Below, in pieces: positions 5,819 to 15,697 of a DNA stretch of 24,915 nt. The DNA lies in the IMG/VR virus record IMGVR_UViG_3300032224_001359, positions 1 through 24,915 of that record; one strand, written 5' to 3'. Origin of the DNA: a virus. A program made the translations under genes and the position numbers. Every line of letters begins with the position of its first letter. Position 1 is the stretch's first letter. The notes under the pieces are model-generated. The model made no database searches. It saw only the letters and a list, made by a program, of their open reading frames with translations, and was not told where the DNA came from.

Positions 5819-5841
5819 TTTGTCGACATTTGTGTTAGTCT
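5819..5841 (+). promoter_or_regulatory. TTTGTCGAC box upstream of the portal
   Basis: TTTGTCGAC (5819-5827) is followed by a TG at 5833-5834 and TAGTCT (5836-5841), nearly the same arrangement as at 3240. It occupies the 55-bp gap before the portal gene. It may be a promoter variant or a shared regulator site; the -10 is weak. Confidence 0.35.
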
Positions 5842-5870
5842 ATGCGTATTAGAAGTAGAAGGGTGTTTTG

Positions 5871-7595
5871 GTGAGCGGTAGCGGTATTGATTTCTCCCCT
5901 CCCAGTTATAGGGCAGCCTCCTCTGATTTAACAATCTCCATCTCCCCGCTTGGTTTAGTAGAGCTTGCAGATGAAGAATTTGAAGTACATGGCCCACGCC
6001 TAAATCGTTATTCTCTTAACTGGGCAATGTATCTAGGCCATCATTATTCTTATCGCCGTCAAACAGGCGAAACTCAGATGGTAATGAATTACTATCGTGC
6101 TTTTACAGATTTTGTTCTTAACTTTACTTTTGGTAAAGGCGTTAACTTTAGATCACCAAAAGAAACAGAAGCTATTGTCCCAGACCTACTAGAGCGTGTG
6201 TGGGAAGTAGATAACAACAAAGCCACAGTATTGTGGGAAATTGGACAACAAGGCGGTGTATCAGGTGATTGCTTTATCAAAGTCGCTTATGAAGAAGCTT
6301 GGGTTGATGCTGGTGGTCGTCAGCACCCTGGCCGTGTGCGTATTCTTCCTCTTAACTCATCTTTTGCTTTTCCAGAGTTTCATCCTCATGACCGCGAGCG
6401 CCTTATTCGTTTCAAGCTCAAGTATCGCTTCTGGGGTACATCGCTTGAGGGTACGCGCCAAGTATTCACATATACAGAAATCTTAACTGACGATGTTATC
6501 GAAGAGTACATCAACGACGAACTCATTGACTCTCGCCCTAACCCGCTTGGCACTATTCCCGTTATTCATATTCCAAATGTTCGTATTAGCGGTAGCCCTT
6601 GGGGTCTTTCTGATTGCAATGACATTATCAATATTAACCGCACTTACAATGAAACTGCTACGGACGTTGCTGATATCGTTAATTACCACGCAGCGCCAGT
6701 CACAGTCATCATCGGTGCTAAAGCTTCTCAGCTTGAGAAAGGCGCTAACAAAGTCTGGGGTGGGCTACCAAAAGACGCAAAGGTAGAAAACTTAGAAGGC
6801 GGATCTCAAGGCCTTAAAGGTGCTATGGAGTTCTTAGCTTTAATTAAGAAGTCAATGCACGAAATGATCGGTGTTCCAGAAACAGCTTTAGGGCAAGCAC
6901 AACCAATTTCTAATACATCAGGTGTGGCCCTATCTATTCAGTTCCAGCCTTTGATGAACCGCTACCACCAAAAGATTATTCAATACGCTCACGGACTTGA
7001 AAGAGTTAATGAGCTAATCCTTCTTAGCTTAGCTATCAAAGAGCCAGAGACATTTGTTTGGCGTCCAGAATTTAACACCCCTATTAAAAACGGTCAGTTA
7101 GACAAGTTAGATCCAAACGACCCTATTACCTACCAGTCTTACGTTCATTTCCCACAACCACTTCCGTTAGATAAATTGATCGCTTTAAACGAAGTTCAAT
7201 CACTTTTGTCATTGGGTCTGGAATCTAAGGAAGGCGCTCTACGCACATTAGGTGAAGAGTTCCCAGCTGAAAAACTACAAGAAATTCGTACAGAGCTTCT
7301 AGAAGATGCAAAGTCAGACGGAGCTCTTAAGTTACTTCAAACACAGATTGAACAAGAGATTATGCAACTAACCGGCGGAATGGCTGGTCAACCAGGAGCA
7401 GATATGACTGCTGGGGGTGGCGCTATGACCGCTGGTGGCGGTGGCGCTCTACAAGCTGCTGGTGTGCCTCCTTTGATGGATGGTGCAGATATGCAAGCGC
7501 AACAAGGTGAAGCGGCACTTCGCACATCCCTTGTAACTGAAGCTTACGGAACCGCTCTACCTCGTAGACGGCCTCCGGAAGGGTACGAAAAATAA
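5871..7595 (+). CDS. Portal protein
   Basis: A 574-residue protein starting at GTG 5871, chosen because AGAAGGG (5857-5863) lies 7 nt upstream; a TTG one codon earlier is less likely. The portal dodecamer is the head vertex through which DNA passes and where the terminase docks. Diagnostic stretches are NTSGVALSIQFQPL (348-361), the stem/crown helices around 315-390, a crown-proximal CNDIININRTYNETA (249-263), and wing strands at about 155-240. The C-terminus (about 500-574) is Gly/Ala-rich with repeated TAGGG, a flexible tail. The neighbours (terminase upstream, scaffold and capsid downstream) fit. No fused protease or MuF domain is seen. Confidence 0.93.
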   Translation: MSGSGIDFSPPSYRAASSDLTISISPLGLVELADEEFEVHGPRLNRYSLNWAMYLGHHYSYRRQTGETQMVMNYYRAFTDFVLNFTFGKGVNFRSPKETEAIVPDLLERVWEVDNNKATVLWEIGQQGGVSGDCFIKVAYEEAWVDAGGRQHPGRVRILPLNSSFAFPEFHPHDRERLIRFKLKYRFWGTSLEGTRQVFTYTEILTDDVIEEYINDELIDSRPNPLGTIPVIHIPNVRISGSPWGLSDCNDIININRTYNETATDVADIVNYHAAPVTVIIGAKASQLEKGANKVWGGLPKDAKVENLEGGSQGLKGAMEFLALIKKSMHEMIGVPETALGQAQPISNTSGVALSIQFQPLMNRYHQKIIQYAHGLERVNELILLSLAIKEPETFVWRPEFNTPIKNGQLDKLDPNDPITYQSYVHFPQPLPLDKLIALNEVQSLLSLGLESKEGALRTLGEEFPAEKLQEIRTELLEDAKSDGALKLLQTQIEQEIMQLTGGMAGQPGADMTAGGGAMTAGGGGALQAAGVPPLMDGADMQAQQGEAALRTSLVTEAYGTALPRRRPPEGYEK

Positions 7596-7615
7596 ACCTA
7601 CTTAGGCAGACAATT

Positions 7616-7644
7616 TTGTACTAAATCGAGAAAATACATAGTAA
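7616..7644 (+). promoter_or_regulatory. Candidate promoter upstream of the scaffold-capsid genes
   Basis: TTGTAC (7616-7621) and TAGTAA (7639-7644) are separated by 17 nt in the 124-bp gap before the scaffold gene. A palindrome CACATGTG (7657-7664) lies just downstream. The hexamers are only moderate matches, but capsid genes often have their own promoter. Confidence 0.35.
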
Positions 7645-7719
7645 TAAACGTTAGGTCACATGTGCTACGCCAGTAATGGCATTTGGAAAACGACCCCTAG
7701 GATACAGAAGGATGTAAGC

Positions 7720-8499
7720 ATGGAAAATGCAGAAACAATGGCAGTTGCTTTTGAAGCAGAAGCCGGAACAGCTCCAGTCGTAAATGTGTCGGGCGTTGAC
7801 GCGCCGACTGTTACTACTACAGAAAAGGCAAGTAATCAAAAGTTTTACACTGATGATGATCTAGCCAAAGTACGTTCTCAAGAAAAAGAAAAGCTTTACC
7901 CTCAGATTGAAAGTTTGAAGGAAGAGCTTCTCTCAATCAAGAAGGAAAAAGAAGAAGAAGCAGCTCGTAGAGCAGCAGATGCGGAAGCAGAAGCTGTACG
8001 AATTCGAGAAGAAGCATTGTCGGAACTTGATTCCAAGTCATATGCAGACGCTCGTTTAGCAGAGTTGCAGGAGCAGTTGGAGCGTGAGCGTGTCGAACGC
8101 GAACGAGCCTTCGCTCTACTGGAGCGGGAAAAGACTTTTGCAGATTTAAATGCTTATCGACAAGAAGTACTCGAACAAGAACGCGACAACATTATTCCGG
8201 AACTAGTAGATCTCATTCAGGGTAATTCCCGTGAAGAGCTTCAGGCTAGTGTGGAAAATCTTAAAGCGCGTTCAGCAAGAATTCTTGAATCGGCTCAGTC
8301 TGCTATGCAGAACGCCAGAAAAGAAATGAAGGGAACGAGTATCACTACTCCTCCCAATGGGCCAATGGAAACTAACTCGGAACAACGTAACTTTACGCCG
8401 GAAGAAATTGCGGCAATGCCGATGAACGAATACTCAAAATACCGTAGTCGACTACTGAGTCCAAAAGCTCAAGGTCGCACTCAAGGGCTTTTAGGCTAA
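7720..8499 (+). CDS. Capsid scaffolding protein
   Basis: A 259-residue, highly charged helical protein directly before the major capsid gene. Residues 45-155 form a near-continuous coiled coil rich in Glu, Lys, Arg and Ala (QEKEKLYPQIESLKEELLSI and on). A disordered linker follows (205-225), then a C-terminal helix (226-245) that could bind capsid protein. No protease motif is present. Scaffolds organise capsid subunits in the prohead and are later released. The ATG at 7720 is chosen over an in-frame one at 7660 because AAGGA (7708-7712) lies 7 nt upstream. Confidence 0.87.
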   Translation: MENAETMAVAFEAEAGTAPVVNVSGVDAPTVTTTEKASNQKFYTDDDLAKVRSQEKEKLYPQIESLKEELLSIKKEKEEEAARRAADAEAEAVRIREEALSELDSKSYADARLAELQEQLERERVERERAFALLEREKTFADLNAYRQEVLEQERDNIIPELVDLIQGNSREELQASVENLKARSARILESAQSAMQNARKEMKGTSITTPPNGPMETNSEQRNFTPEEIAAMPMNEYSKYRSRLLSPKAQGRTQGLLG

Positions 8500-8544
8500 A
8501 CAAAAACTTAACCCTCAAATTCCAAATAAGGAGTCAAAGCTAAA

Positions 8545-9615
8545 ATGGCATCATCCATTACAGGTACCGGCAATCTAGCCGCTGCGCCTACCGCGTATTC
8601 AGGTACCAACACACAGCTGACTCAAGCGATCCAGACTATCTGGTCCAAGGAAATTCTTTTCCAGGCCATGCCAATCCTTCGCTTTGAGCAGTTTGCAGTA
8701 AAGAAGACAGAACTAGGTGTTGCACCTGGTCTTCAAATCAACTTCATGCGTTACAACAACCTCGGCTTTGCATCTTCACTAGTTGAAGGTGTTCGCATGC
8801 AGACTAACGCACTTACAGCACAGCAATTCTCAATCACAGTATCAGAGCATGGATATGCTCTTGCTGTATCAGAGCTTTTGCTTAACGCTTCATTCGATGA
8901 CGTAATGGCTTCAGCCTCACGTCTTCTAGGTCGTAACATGGCTGTCTATCTAGATCAGCTTTCACGCGACACACTTTATGCAGCAACATCAACAATCTAC
9001 GGTGAAGACCGCTCAAACTTATCAGCTGTTAACAACTGGTACGCAGACGGTACAAAGGGCACAACACGTGCTTCTATGACAGGTAACTTCAACCTAACAC
9101 CTAAGACTGTTAAGGATGCAGTGGAGACACTAGCAACCAAGAACATCCCTCGCCTTGGTGAGACATATGTTGCTTTCATTCACCCACACCAAAGCCGTAA
9201 GCTTCGTGACAATCCAGAATTCATTGAAGTCACAAAGTACGCAGCTCCAGGTAACTTCATGCTTGGTGAGATCGGCCGTTTGTACGATACAGTATTCATT
9301 GAGACCACACAGGTTCTTAAAGTTGCTGGTGGTGCTGGTACATCTTACACAGCTGATACAGCTGTTGCTAACCCTGTAGTTGCTGCTGGTGGAGGTTACA
9401 CAACTCCAGCAACATACACAGGTAATGGTGGATCAGACCGTTACTCAGCTATCTTCATTGGAGATAACGCATTCGGTCACGCAATCTCTCTTCCAGTCGA
9501 ACTCCGCGATGGCGGTATTCTTGATTTCGGTCGTGAGCATGCACTTGCTTGGTACTCAATCTTCGGTCTTGGTCTTATTACAGATCAGTCTGTTGTTATT
9601 GCAGAAACCAACTAA
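8545..9615 (+). CDS. Major capsid protein, N4-gp56-like family
   Basis: A 356-residue HK97-fold shell subunit. The N-terminal QTIWSKEILFQAMPILRFEQF, the stretch VAPGLQINFMRYNNLG (59-74) followed by LVEGV, and the strand ITVSEHGYALAVSELLL (97-113) match N4-gp56-type capsid proteins. AFIHPHQSRKLRDNPEF (210-226) is the spine/P-domain segment typical of this group, and FGREHALAWYSIFGLGL closes the fold. A Gly/Thr/Ala-rich insertion (about 260-300) looks like a surface loop. AAGGAG (8528-8533) is 11 nt upstream. It follows the scaffold and precedes a strong GC hairpin. The codon choice, with repeated preferred codons, suits very high expression. Confidence 0.92.
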   Translation: MASSITGTGNLAAAPTAYSGTNTQLTQAIQTIWSKEILFQAMPILRFEQFAVKKTELGVAPGLQINFMRYNNLGFASSLVEGVRMQTNALTAQQFSITVSEHGYALAVSELLLNASFDDVMASASRLLGRNMAVYLDQLSRDTLYAATSTIYGEDRSNLSAVNNWYADGTKGTTRASMTGNFNLTPKTVKDAVETLATKNIPRLGETYVAFIHPHQSRKLRDNPEFIEVTKYAAPGNFMLGEIGRLYDTVFIETTQVLKVAGGAGTSYTADTAVANPVVAAGGGYTTPATYTGNGGSDRYSAIFIGDNAFGHAISLPVELRDGGILDFGREHALAWYSIFGLGLITDQSVVIAETN

Positions 9616-9634
9616 TACAACTAAATAGCTTAAA

Positions 9635-9668
9635 TGTTAGGCGGGGGTGTAAAAGCCCCCGCCCAACA
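9635..9668 (+). terminator. GC-rich hairpin after the major capsid gene
   Basis: GGCGGGGG (9640-9647) pairs exactly with CCCCCGCC (9656-9663) over an 8-nt loop. One A-C mismatch and four more pairs (TGTT/AACA) follow. There is no T-tract, so partial termination or protection of the capsid mRNA 3' end is more likely than full stop. Confidence 0.7.
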
Positions 9669-9700
9669 CAAACACTCAGATATTAAACCGGAGGATACAA

Positions 9701-10066
9701 ATGGCAAGTAAGATCAAACCGACCGATGTTACAGGTCGCGCCCGCGAAGTTCAGATTCAAGAGAATGCTCAAGTACTTCAAGAAAAAGCTGCAACTATGT
9801 CTATGGCAACAGCCACAGCACAGATTAAGCTTGAGACCGAAGTAATTGACGCAACAGTTCCAGATCGCCAGACAGTAATTGTCGACAACCCAATTGAGGT
9901 TGGTGGATCAGATGCAACTGTTGTGATTCGAGTTGTTGAAGACATTGAAAACATGACCCTTGGTGCAGGAAACAACTACAGCTTTAGAGCTGGACAGAAG
10001 TACTCAGTTACTCAACAAGTTGCTACGCACTTGCGAGAAAAGGGTTATCTAGCAGGCGTTATCTAA
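9701..10066 (+). CDS. Small head-associated protein (conserved in position)
   Basis: A 121-residue protein. The N-terminal half is helical and polar. The C-terminal half contains VIRVVEDIENMTLGAGNNYSFRAGQKYSV and ends in a helix-rich THLREKGYLAGVI (motif around residues 74-121). That C-terminal layout is one I recognise from small proteins encoded right after major capsid genes in actinophages, so a head decoration or completion role is plausible but not proven. GGAGG (9690-9694) is 6 nt from the ATG. GC hairpins lie on both sides, giving it its own expression unit. Confidence 0.78.
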   Translation: MASKIKPTDVTGRAREVQIQENAQVLQEKAATMSMATATAQIKLETEVIDATVPDRQTVIVDNPIEVGGSDATVVIRVVEDIENMTLGAGNNYSFRAGQKYSVTQQVATHLREKGYLAGVI

Positions 10067-10085
10067 AATTTAACTAGGCGGGGCG

Positions 10086-10103
10086 GCGGGCAACTATGCC
10101 CGC
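10086..10103 (+). terminator. Short GC-rich hairpin after gene 9701
   Basis: GCGGGCA (10086-10092) pairs exactly with TGCCCGC (10097-10103) around the tetraloop ACTA. TTCTTCGTTTG follows, a broken T-tract. It is likely a partial terminator within the 107-bp gap. Confidence 0.65.
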
Positions 10104-10124
10104 TTCTTCGTTTGTAAAGATTTT

Positions 10125-10153
10125 TTGTAGATACTCGCTACCATTAGATTAAT
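10125..10153 (+). promoter_or_regulatory. Candidate promoter before the neck/fibre genes
   Basis: TTGTAG (10125-10130) and ATTAAT (10148-10153) are 17 nt apart, downstream of a terminator-like hairpin and 20 nt before the GTG start at 10174. Both hexamers are imperfect. The arrangement resembles the element before the scaffold gene. Confidence 0.35.
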
Positions 10154-10173
10154 ACCGTGAATAGGGGTTGTGA

Positions 10174-11247
10174 GTGGCCAGAGTCAGCCAGATTGTCGAT
10201 AGAGTTCGCTTAGAGCTCGGTGACATGCCTAAAAAATTCACATACAGTGCGCCTGGCACTGGAACCCAAAAAGATTTTGATACAAAAATTAAGCCGGTTG
10301 AACCTGCCTCTCTTGTTGTTCAAGTAAGCAGCCCTCAAGGAACCGTGCCAATCCCAGCCCCAGCCGGATATACGGTTGAACAAGATTTGGGTATATTTCA
10401 TTTTTATACAGCTCCAGCATCTAACGCTACTGTCTCAATTACTGGGACGTCTTACCGCTACTTTACAGACGCAGACTTAGAGCGATTTGTTAACACAGCT
10501 GTTGAACAGCATACTCATGAGCGCACAGATGCTTATGGACGCAAGATGACAGTCGGTAACATCCCAGCTGTTGAAGAGTATCCAATTGCTATTTTGGCAG
10601 CTATTGAAGGCCTTTGGGCTCTAGCTACAGATGCAGCTTTTGACATTGACATTCAAGCTCCAGACGGAGTTATGATCCCACGCTCTGAGCGATACCGTCA
10701 GCTTTCACAGATTATTCAACAGCGCATGGAACAATACAAGCAGCTTTCATCTGCGCTTAATATTGGTCTTTGGCGCCTTGAGATGGGCACACTTCGCCGC
10801 ATTTCTCGTGGAACTAATCGTTTGGTGCCTATTTACATGGCTCAAGAAATTGAAGACTCTAAGTATCCACAACGCGTATACATTGAGAATAACCTTAAAG
10901 GGTTTGATCCAACCCCTACAACCGCAGCTATTTACGATCTGCTTATTTACCAGGGTGACCTATTTAAGCTTGAACTTGATTTTCCAAGTGATACTACCAA
11001 CCTTGTATTTAAAGCTCAGATTCGCGTTTACGCGGGAGCCCCAATCATTATTGCTGATATGACAGTTACTGTAGTAAATAACGCAACTGGTCGTATTCGT
11101 CTTTCACTACCTAAATCAGTAACCGCAAATTTACCAAAGCGTGGTGTGTGGGATCTTCAAGCAACATCAACAGTAGACAACACTTTTCAAAAGACTTACA
11201 TGCGAGGTCAAGTGTTTGTAACCGAACAAGTAACGGTGGATATCTAA
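10174..11247 (+). CDS. Probable neck protein with C-terminal Ig-like (BppU-type) domain
   Basis: A 357-residue protein starting at GTG, with AGGGG (10163-10167) 6 nt upstream. The N-terminal part ([17 protein letters not shown], then a strand-rich segment and a long helical stretch at about 97-205) resembles actinophage head-tail connector proteins. Residues about 253-357 ([41 protein letters not shown]) look like the Ig-like N-terminal domain of baseplate upper/BppU-type proteins that anchor fibres. The fusion would link the neck to the adhesin genes that start two bases downstream. Both domain calls rest on pattern recognition. Confidence 0.65.
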   Translation: MARVSQIVDRVRLELGDMPKKFTYSAPGTGTQKDFDTKIKPVEPASLVVQVSSPQGTVPIPAPAGYTVEQDLGIFHFYTAPASNATVSITGTSYRYFTDADLERFVNTAVEQHTHERTDAYGRKMTVGNIPAVEEYPIAILAAIEGLWALATDAAFDIDIQAPDGVMIPRSERYRQLSQIIQQRMEQYKQLSSALNIGLWRLEMGTLRRISRGTNRLVPIYMAQEIEDSKYPQRVYIENNLKGFDPTPTTAAIYDLLIYQGDLFKLELDFPSDTTNLVFKAQIRVYAGAPIIIADMTVTVVNNATGRIRLSLPKSVTANLPKRGVWDLQATSTVDNTFQKTYMRGQVFVTEQVTVDI

Positions 11248-11248
11248 A

Positions 11249-13036
<1,788 letters not shown>

Positions 13037-13116
13037 TTTCATTTAGTTATAGCAGTTAATACTTCGAGTTTATAGGTATCTTAGTATCTAGCTCGGGTCT
13101 AAGAAAGGAAGAATAA

Positions 13117-15687
13117 ATGGCTGGTTTTCTTGGTGGTGGCTCCTCTGGCTCAGGCGGAGAGATCACTTTCCCAGCAGAATTTATTGATCCGGTTACCAAG
13201 CTCCGTGTATCGGAGCCTCAAACCCTTATCGATACCGACTTTGAGTATGGTCTTCAGCCTACCAAATGGGAAACAGTTGAGCTTATTAATAACACCCCTT
13301 CTTTCTTTTCAAAGAGCGGTGATACAACTATCCCAAGCATTACAGCCATGGTTACCACAAGTACTTCTCGTGAAATTAAAGTAACTACTCAAACAGCTCA
13401 CGGCCTTGCTGTTGGTATTCCAATTAACGTAAGTGGCACTAAATCAGTGACCGCAGACGGCGCTTACATTATTAATTCTATTCCAGATAACTTTACTTTT
13501 ACTTACCTTGCTAAAGAAGCTCAAGCTACAACAGCTTCTATTTTTGACCTTTATACTTCTATTATTACTGGTGAGTTCTTCCAAGGCTCTCAAATTAAGA
13601 TATCTGACTCACAAGGTATTGTTACAGATGCAGCTTCAACTTCTGTTCTTACTGTTCAAACAGACTCACCTCACGGTTTTCAGGTAGGAACACCGTTCTA
13701 TTTCTTGAACCTTAACTCAACTGTTTCACAGCAATTTGATGCTTCTAATACTGGCGCTAAAACATTTGACTCATCAAATAGCTCTACAGCTCAAACATTT
13801 GATGGATCTAACTCTTTAACCTCTTATAACGTTGATTTTGATAATAGAGCATATGTTGGTGGAACCCAAAGCGCTACTGCTACATTTAATGCTACTAATA
13901 AAACAATTACAGTTACACATACATCTGAAAACTTTAGTGGAAAACCTATTGGAACACCTCTTTACTACAATGCACCTGCAACTTCTGGTTATTTTTTAAC
14001 TAACCCTAGAGGAATTGTTTTTCTTGCTGATAGCATAAATAATGCTCTTGGAACTACAACATCAACATTTGCTGTTTCTGCAACACCTGGAGGAACACCG
14101 CTTGATATACCTACTGCCCCTATTGGATTTTTTCAATTAGCAAACCAAGCTGTTACTTTTGCTGGAAATAATACAGATACTGTTAATCAATCAATACTAA
14201 CAGTAGTAAGCCCTGCTGGTCGTGAAATTGATGGAACAAATACTTTAGGTAGCTTATCAACAGTAAATACCTATAGCTCTACAATTATTCAACTTAACAA
14301 CGATGCCGGAACTACAATTTCATCAGGTAATTATGTTGGTGCAATGGTATTTTATACAACTACTGGAACAGCGGCTACAGGTCTTACAAACAACACTACT
14401 TATTGGGTTACTTATTATAATGAACCTGCTGGTGCCTCAGTTCCAGGGTTCTATCAAATTAAAATAGCTGCAACTCCTGGAGGAACTGATATTACAGTTT
14501 CTGGCGGAAGCGGAACCCAAAAGTTCCGTAAAATTGGCGTTTCATTAGATAAAGATGTTTGGAATTTACAGTCACATGGTTTTGTAACCGGTGATCTTGT
14601 CCGTTATACATACCCTGCTGGTGGTGCTGTAACACGTCAATCATTTACAAAAGATCATATGTTTGTGCAAAAAATTGATAATAACAATTTTTATTTACTG
14701 GACGACGTTGGTCTTAATGCTACTGGCGGAACTATTTCAACTGTAAATATTTCTGGTACAAACTATAAGGTCCACGTATTTAACGTAGACACCAACTTAA
14801 CAACTAAAACAGCTTCATTTGTTGTTTCTTCTGGGTCTGGAGTTGCGGACGTTCTTGTTGTTGCAGGTGGCGGTGGAGGTGGAACTTACGTAGGCGGCGG
14901 CGGTGGCGGCGGCGGTATGTGGGAAGGCCAGATTAACCTAACTTCTGGAACTACATATACAATCACTACTGGTGGTGGTGGTTACGGCGGCGGAAATGCT
15001 CGTGCAGACGACATGACAAATGGAGGAGATTCTTCCGTAAGTGGTGGTGGCGTTTCAATTATTGCTAAGGGTGGCGGTTACGGCGGACGTTATCCAGAAA
15101 TTGCTGGAAATGCTGGTGGTTCTGGTGGCGGTCAAGGTGGCGGTGCAAGTGGCGGTACAAACTCTGCTGCTGGTGGTGCTGCTGTTGTAGGAACTGCTAC
15201 TGGAGTAGTTAGCGGTTCGTTCTACGGATTTAGTGGTGGATACAACAACCCTAACAGCCGACCTAACAATGATACTGAAGGTCGTGGCGGTGGAGGTGCC
15301 GGTTCTTCTGCAATTAGTAATGCAACTACAGAACCTGGTGACGGCGGTGCTGGGCGTATTTCTACTATCACAGGTACTTCTTATTATTACGCAGGTGGCG
15401 GTGGTGGTGGAGCATTCTACGGTGCAGATTATGGAACTGGTCGTGGCGCTAATGGTGGTGTTGGTGGCGGAGGTATGGGTGGTGTTTTTGTAACAGGAAG
15501 CATGGGCTCACCTGGAACTGGTGGAGTAAATGTTGGTTCTACAGTAGCTATTAACTCAGGTGCTAATAGTCAAGGAATTGGTGGAACCGGTGGTTTTGCT
15601 ACCGGTGGTGGCGGAGGCGGTTGTGGTCACTCTGATCGTGGCGGTGACGGTGGATCCGGAACTGTAATTATTAGGTACAAGGCGTAA
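13117..15687 (+). CDS. Glycine-rich tail-fibre/adhesin protein
   Basis: An 856-residue protein. Residues 15-70 (ITFPAEFIDPVTKLRVSEPQ, DTDFEYGLQPTKWETVELIN) are an N-terminal anchor I associate with aquatic phage structural proteins. Residues 75-560 hold beta modules of the AHGL/PHGF/SHGFVTGDLVRY kind shared with the next gene, plus a threefold short repeat (FDASN, FDSSN, FDGSN at 205-232). Residues 573-856 are a Gly-rich domain (VLVVAGGGGGG ... GSGTVIIRYKA) of the type found on receptor-binding tips, where polyglycine-II-like packing is known in some phage adhesins. AAAGGA lies before the ATG. It is likely to bind the host surface. Confidence 0.83.
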   Translation: MAGFLGGGSSGSGGEITFPAEFIDPVTKLRVSEPQTLIDTDFEYGLQPTKWETVELINNTPSFFSKSGDTTIPSITAMVTTSTSREIKVTTQTAHGLAVGIPINVSGTKSVTADGAYIINSIPDNFTFTYLAKEAQATTASIFDLYTSIITGEFFQGSQIKISDSQGIVTDAASTSVLTVQTDSPHGFQVGTPFYFLNLNSTVSQQFDASNTGAKTFDSSNSSTAQTFDGSNSLTSYNVDFDNRAYVGGTQSATATFNATNKTITVTHTSENFSGKPIGTPLYYNAPATSGYFLTNPRGIVFLADSINNALGTTTSTFAVSATPGGTPLDIPTAPIGFFQLANQAVTFAGNNTDTVNQSILTVVSPAGREIDGTNTLGSLSTVNTYSSTIIQLNNDAGTTISSGNYVGAMVFYTTTGTAATGLTNNTTYWVTYYNEPAGASVPGFYQIKIAATPGGTDITVSGGSGTQKFRKIGVSLDKDVWNLQSHGFVTGDLVRYTYPAGGAVTRQSFTKDHMFVQKIDNNNFYLLDDVGLNATGGTISTVNISGTNYKVHVFNVDTNLTTKTASFVVSSGSGVADVLVVAGGGGGGTYVGGGGGGGGMWEGQINLTSGTTYTITTGGGGYGGGNARADDMTNGGDSSVSGGGVSIIAKGGGYGGRYPEIAGNAGGSGGGQGGGASGGTNSAAGGAAVVGTATGVVSGSFYGFSGGYNNPNSRPNNDTEGRGGGGAGSSAISNATTEPGDGGAGRISTITGTSYYYAGGGGGGAFYGADYGTGRGANGGVGGGGMGGVFVTGSMGSPGTGGVNVGSTVAINSGANSQGIGGTGGFATGGGGGGCGHSDRGGDGGSGTVIIRYKA
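13729..13812 (+). repeat. Three short FDxSN tandem units
   Basis: Codons 205-232 of the fibre gene encode QQFDASN, KTFDSSN and QTFDGSN at 10-11-residue spacing. The DNA copies (ATTTGA plus a serine/asparagine run) are related but not identical, suggesting an old internal duplication or a repeated beta turn. Confidence 0.6.
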
Positions 15688-15693
15688 GGGGTA
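15680..15693 (+). repeat. 14-bp junction repeat, copy 1
   Basis: AGGCGTAAGGGGTA spans the stop codon of the Gly-rich fibre gene and the ribosome site of the next gene. An exact copy sits at 21774-21787 in the same stop-to-start context. Confidence 0.85.
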
Positions 15694-15697
15694 GATA

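Noticed and set aside
14833-15684. Gly-rich region as low-complexity non-coding repeat
   Set aside because: The frame stays open with varied codons and a conserved end (GTVIIRYKA), fitting a fibre-tip domain.
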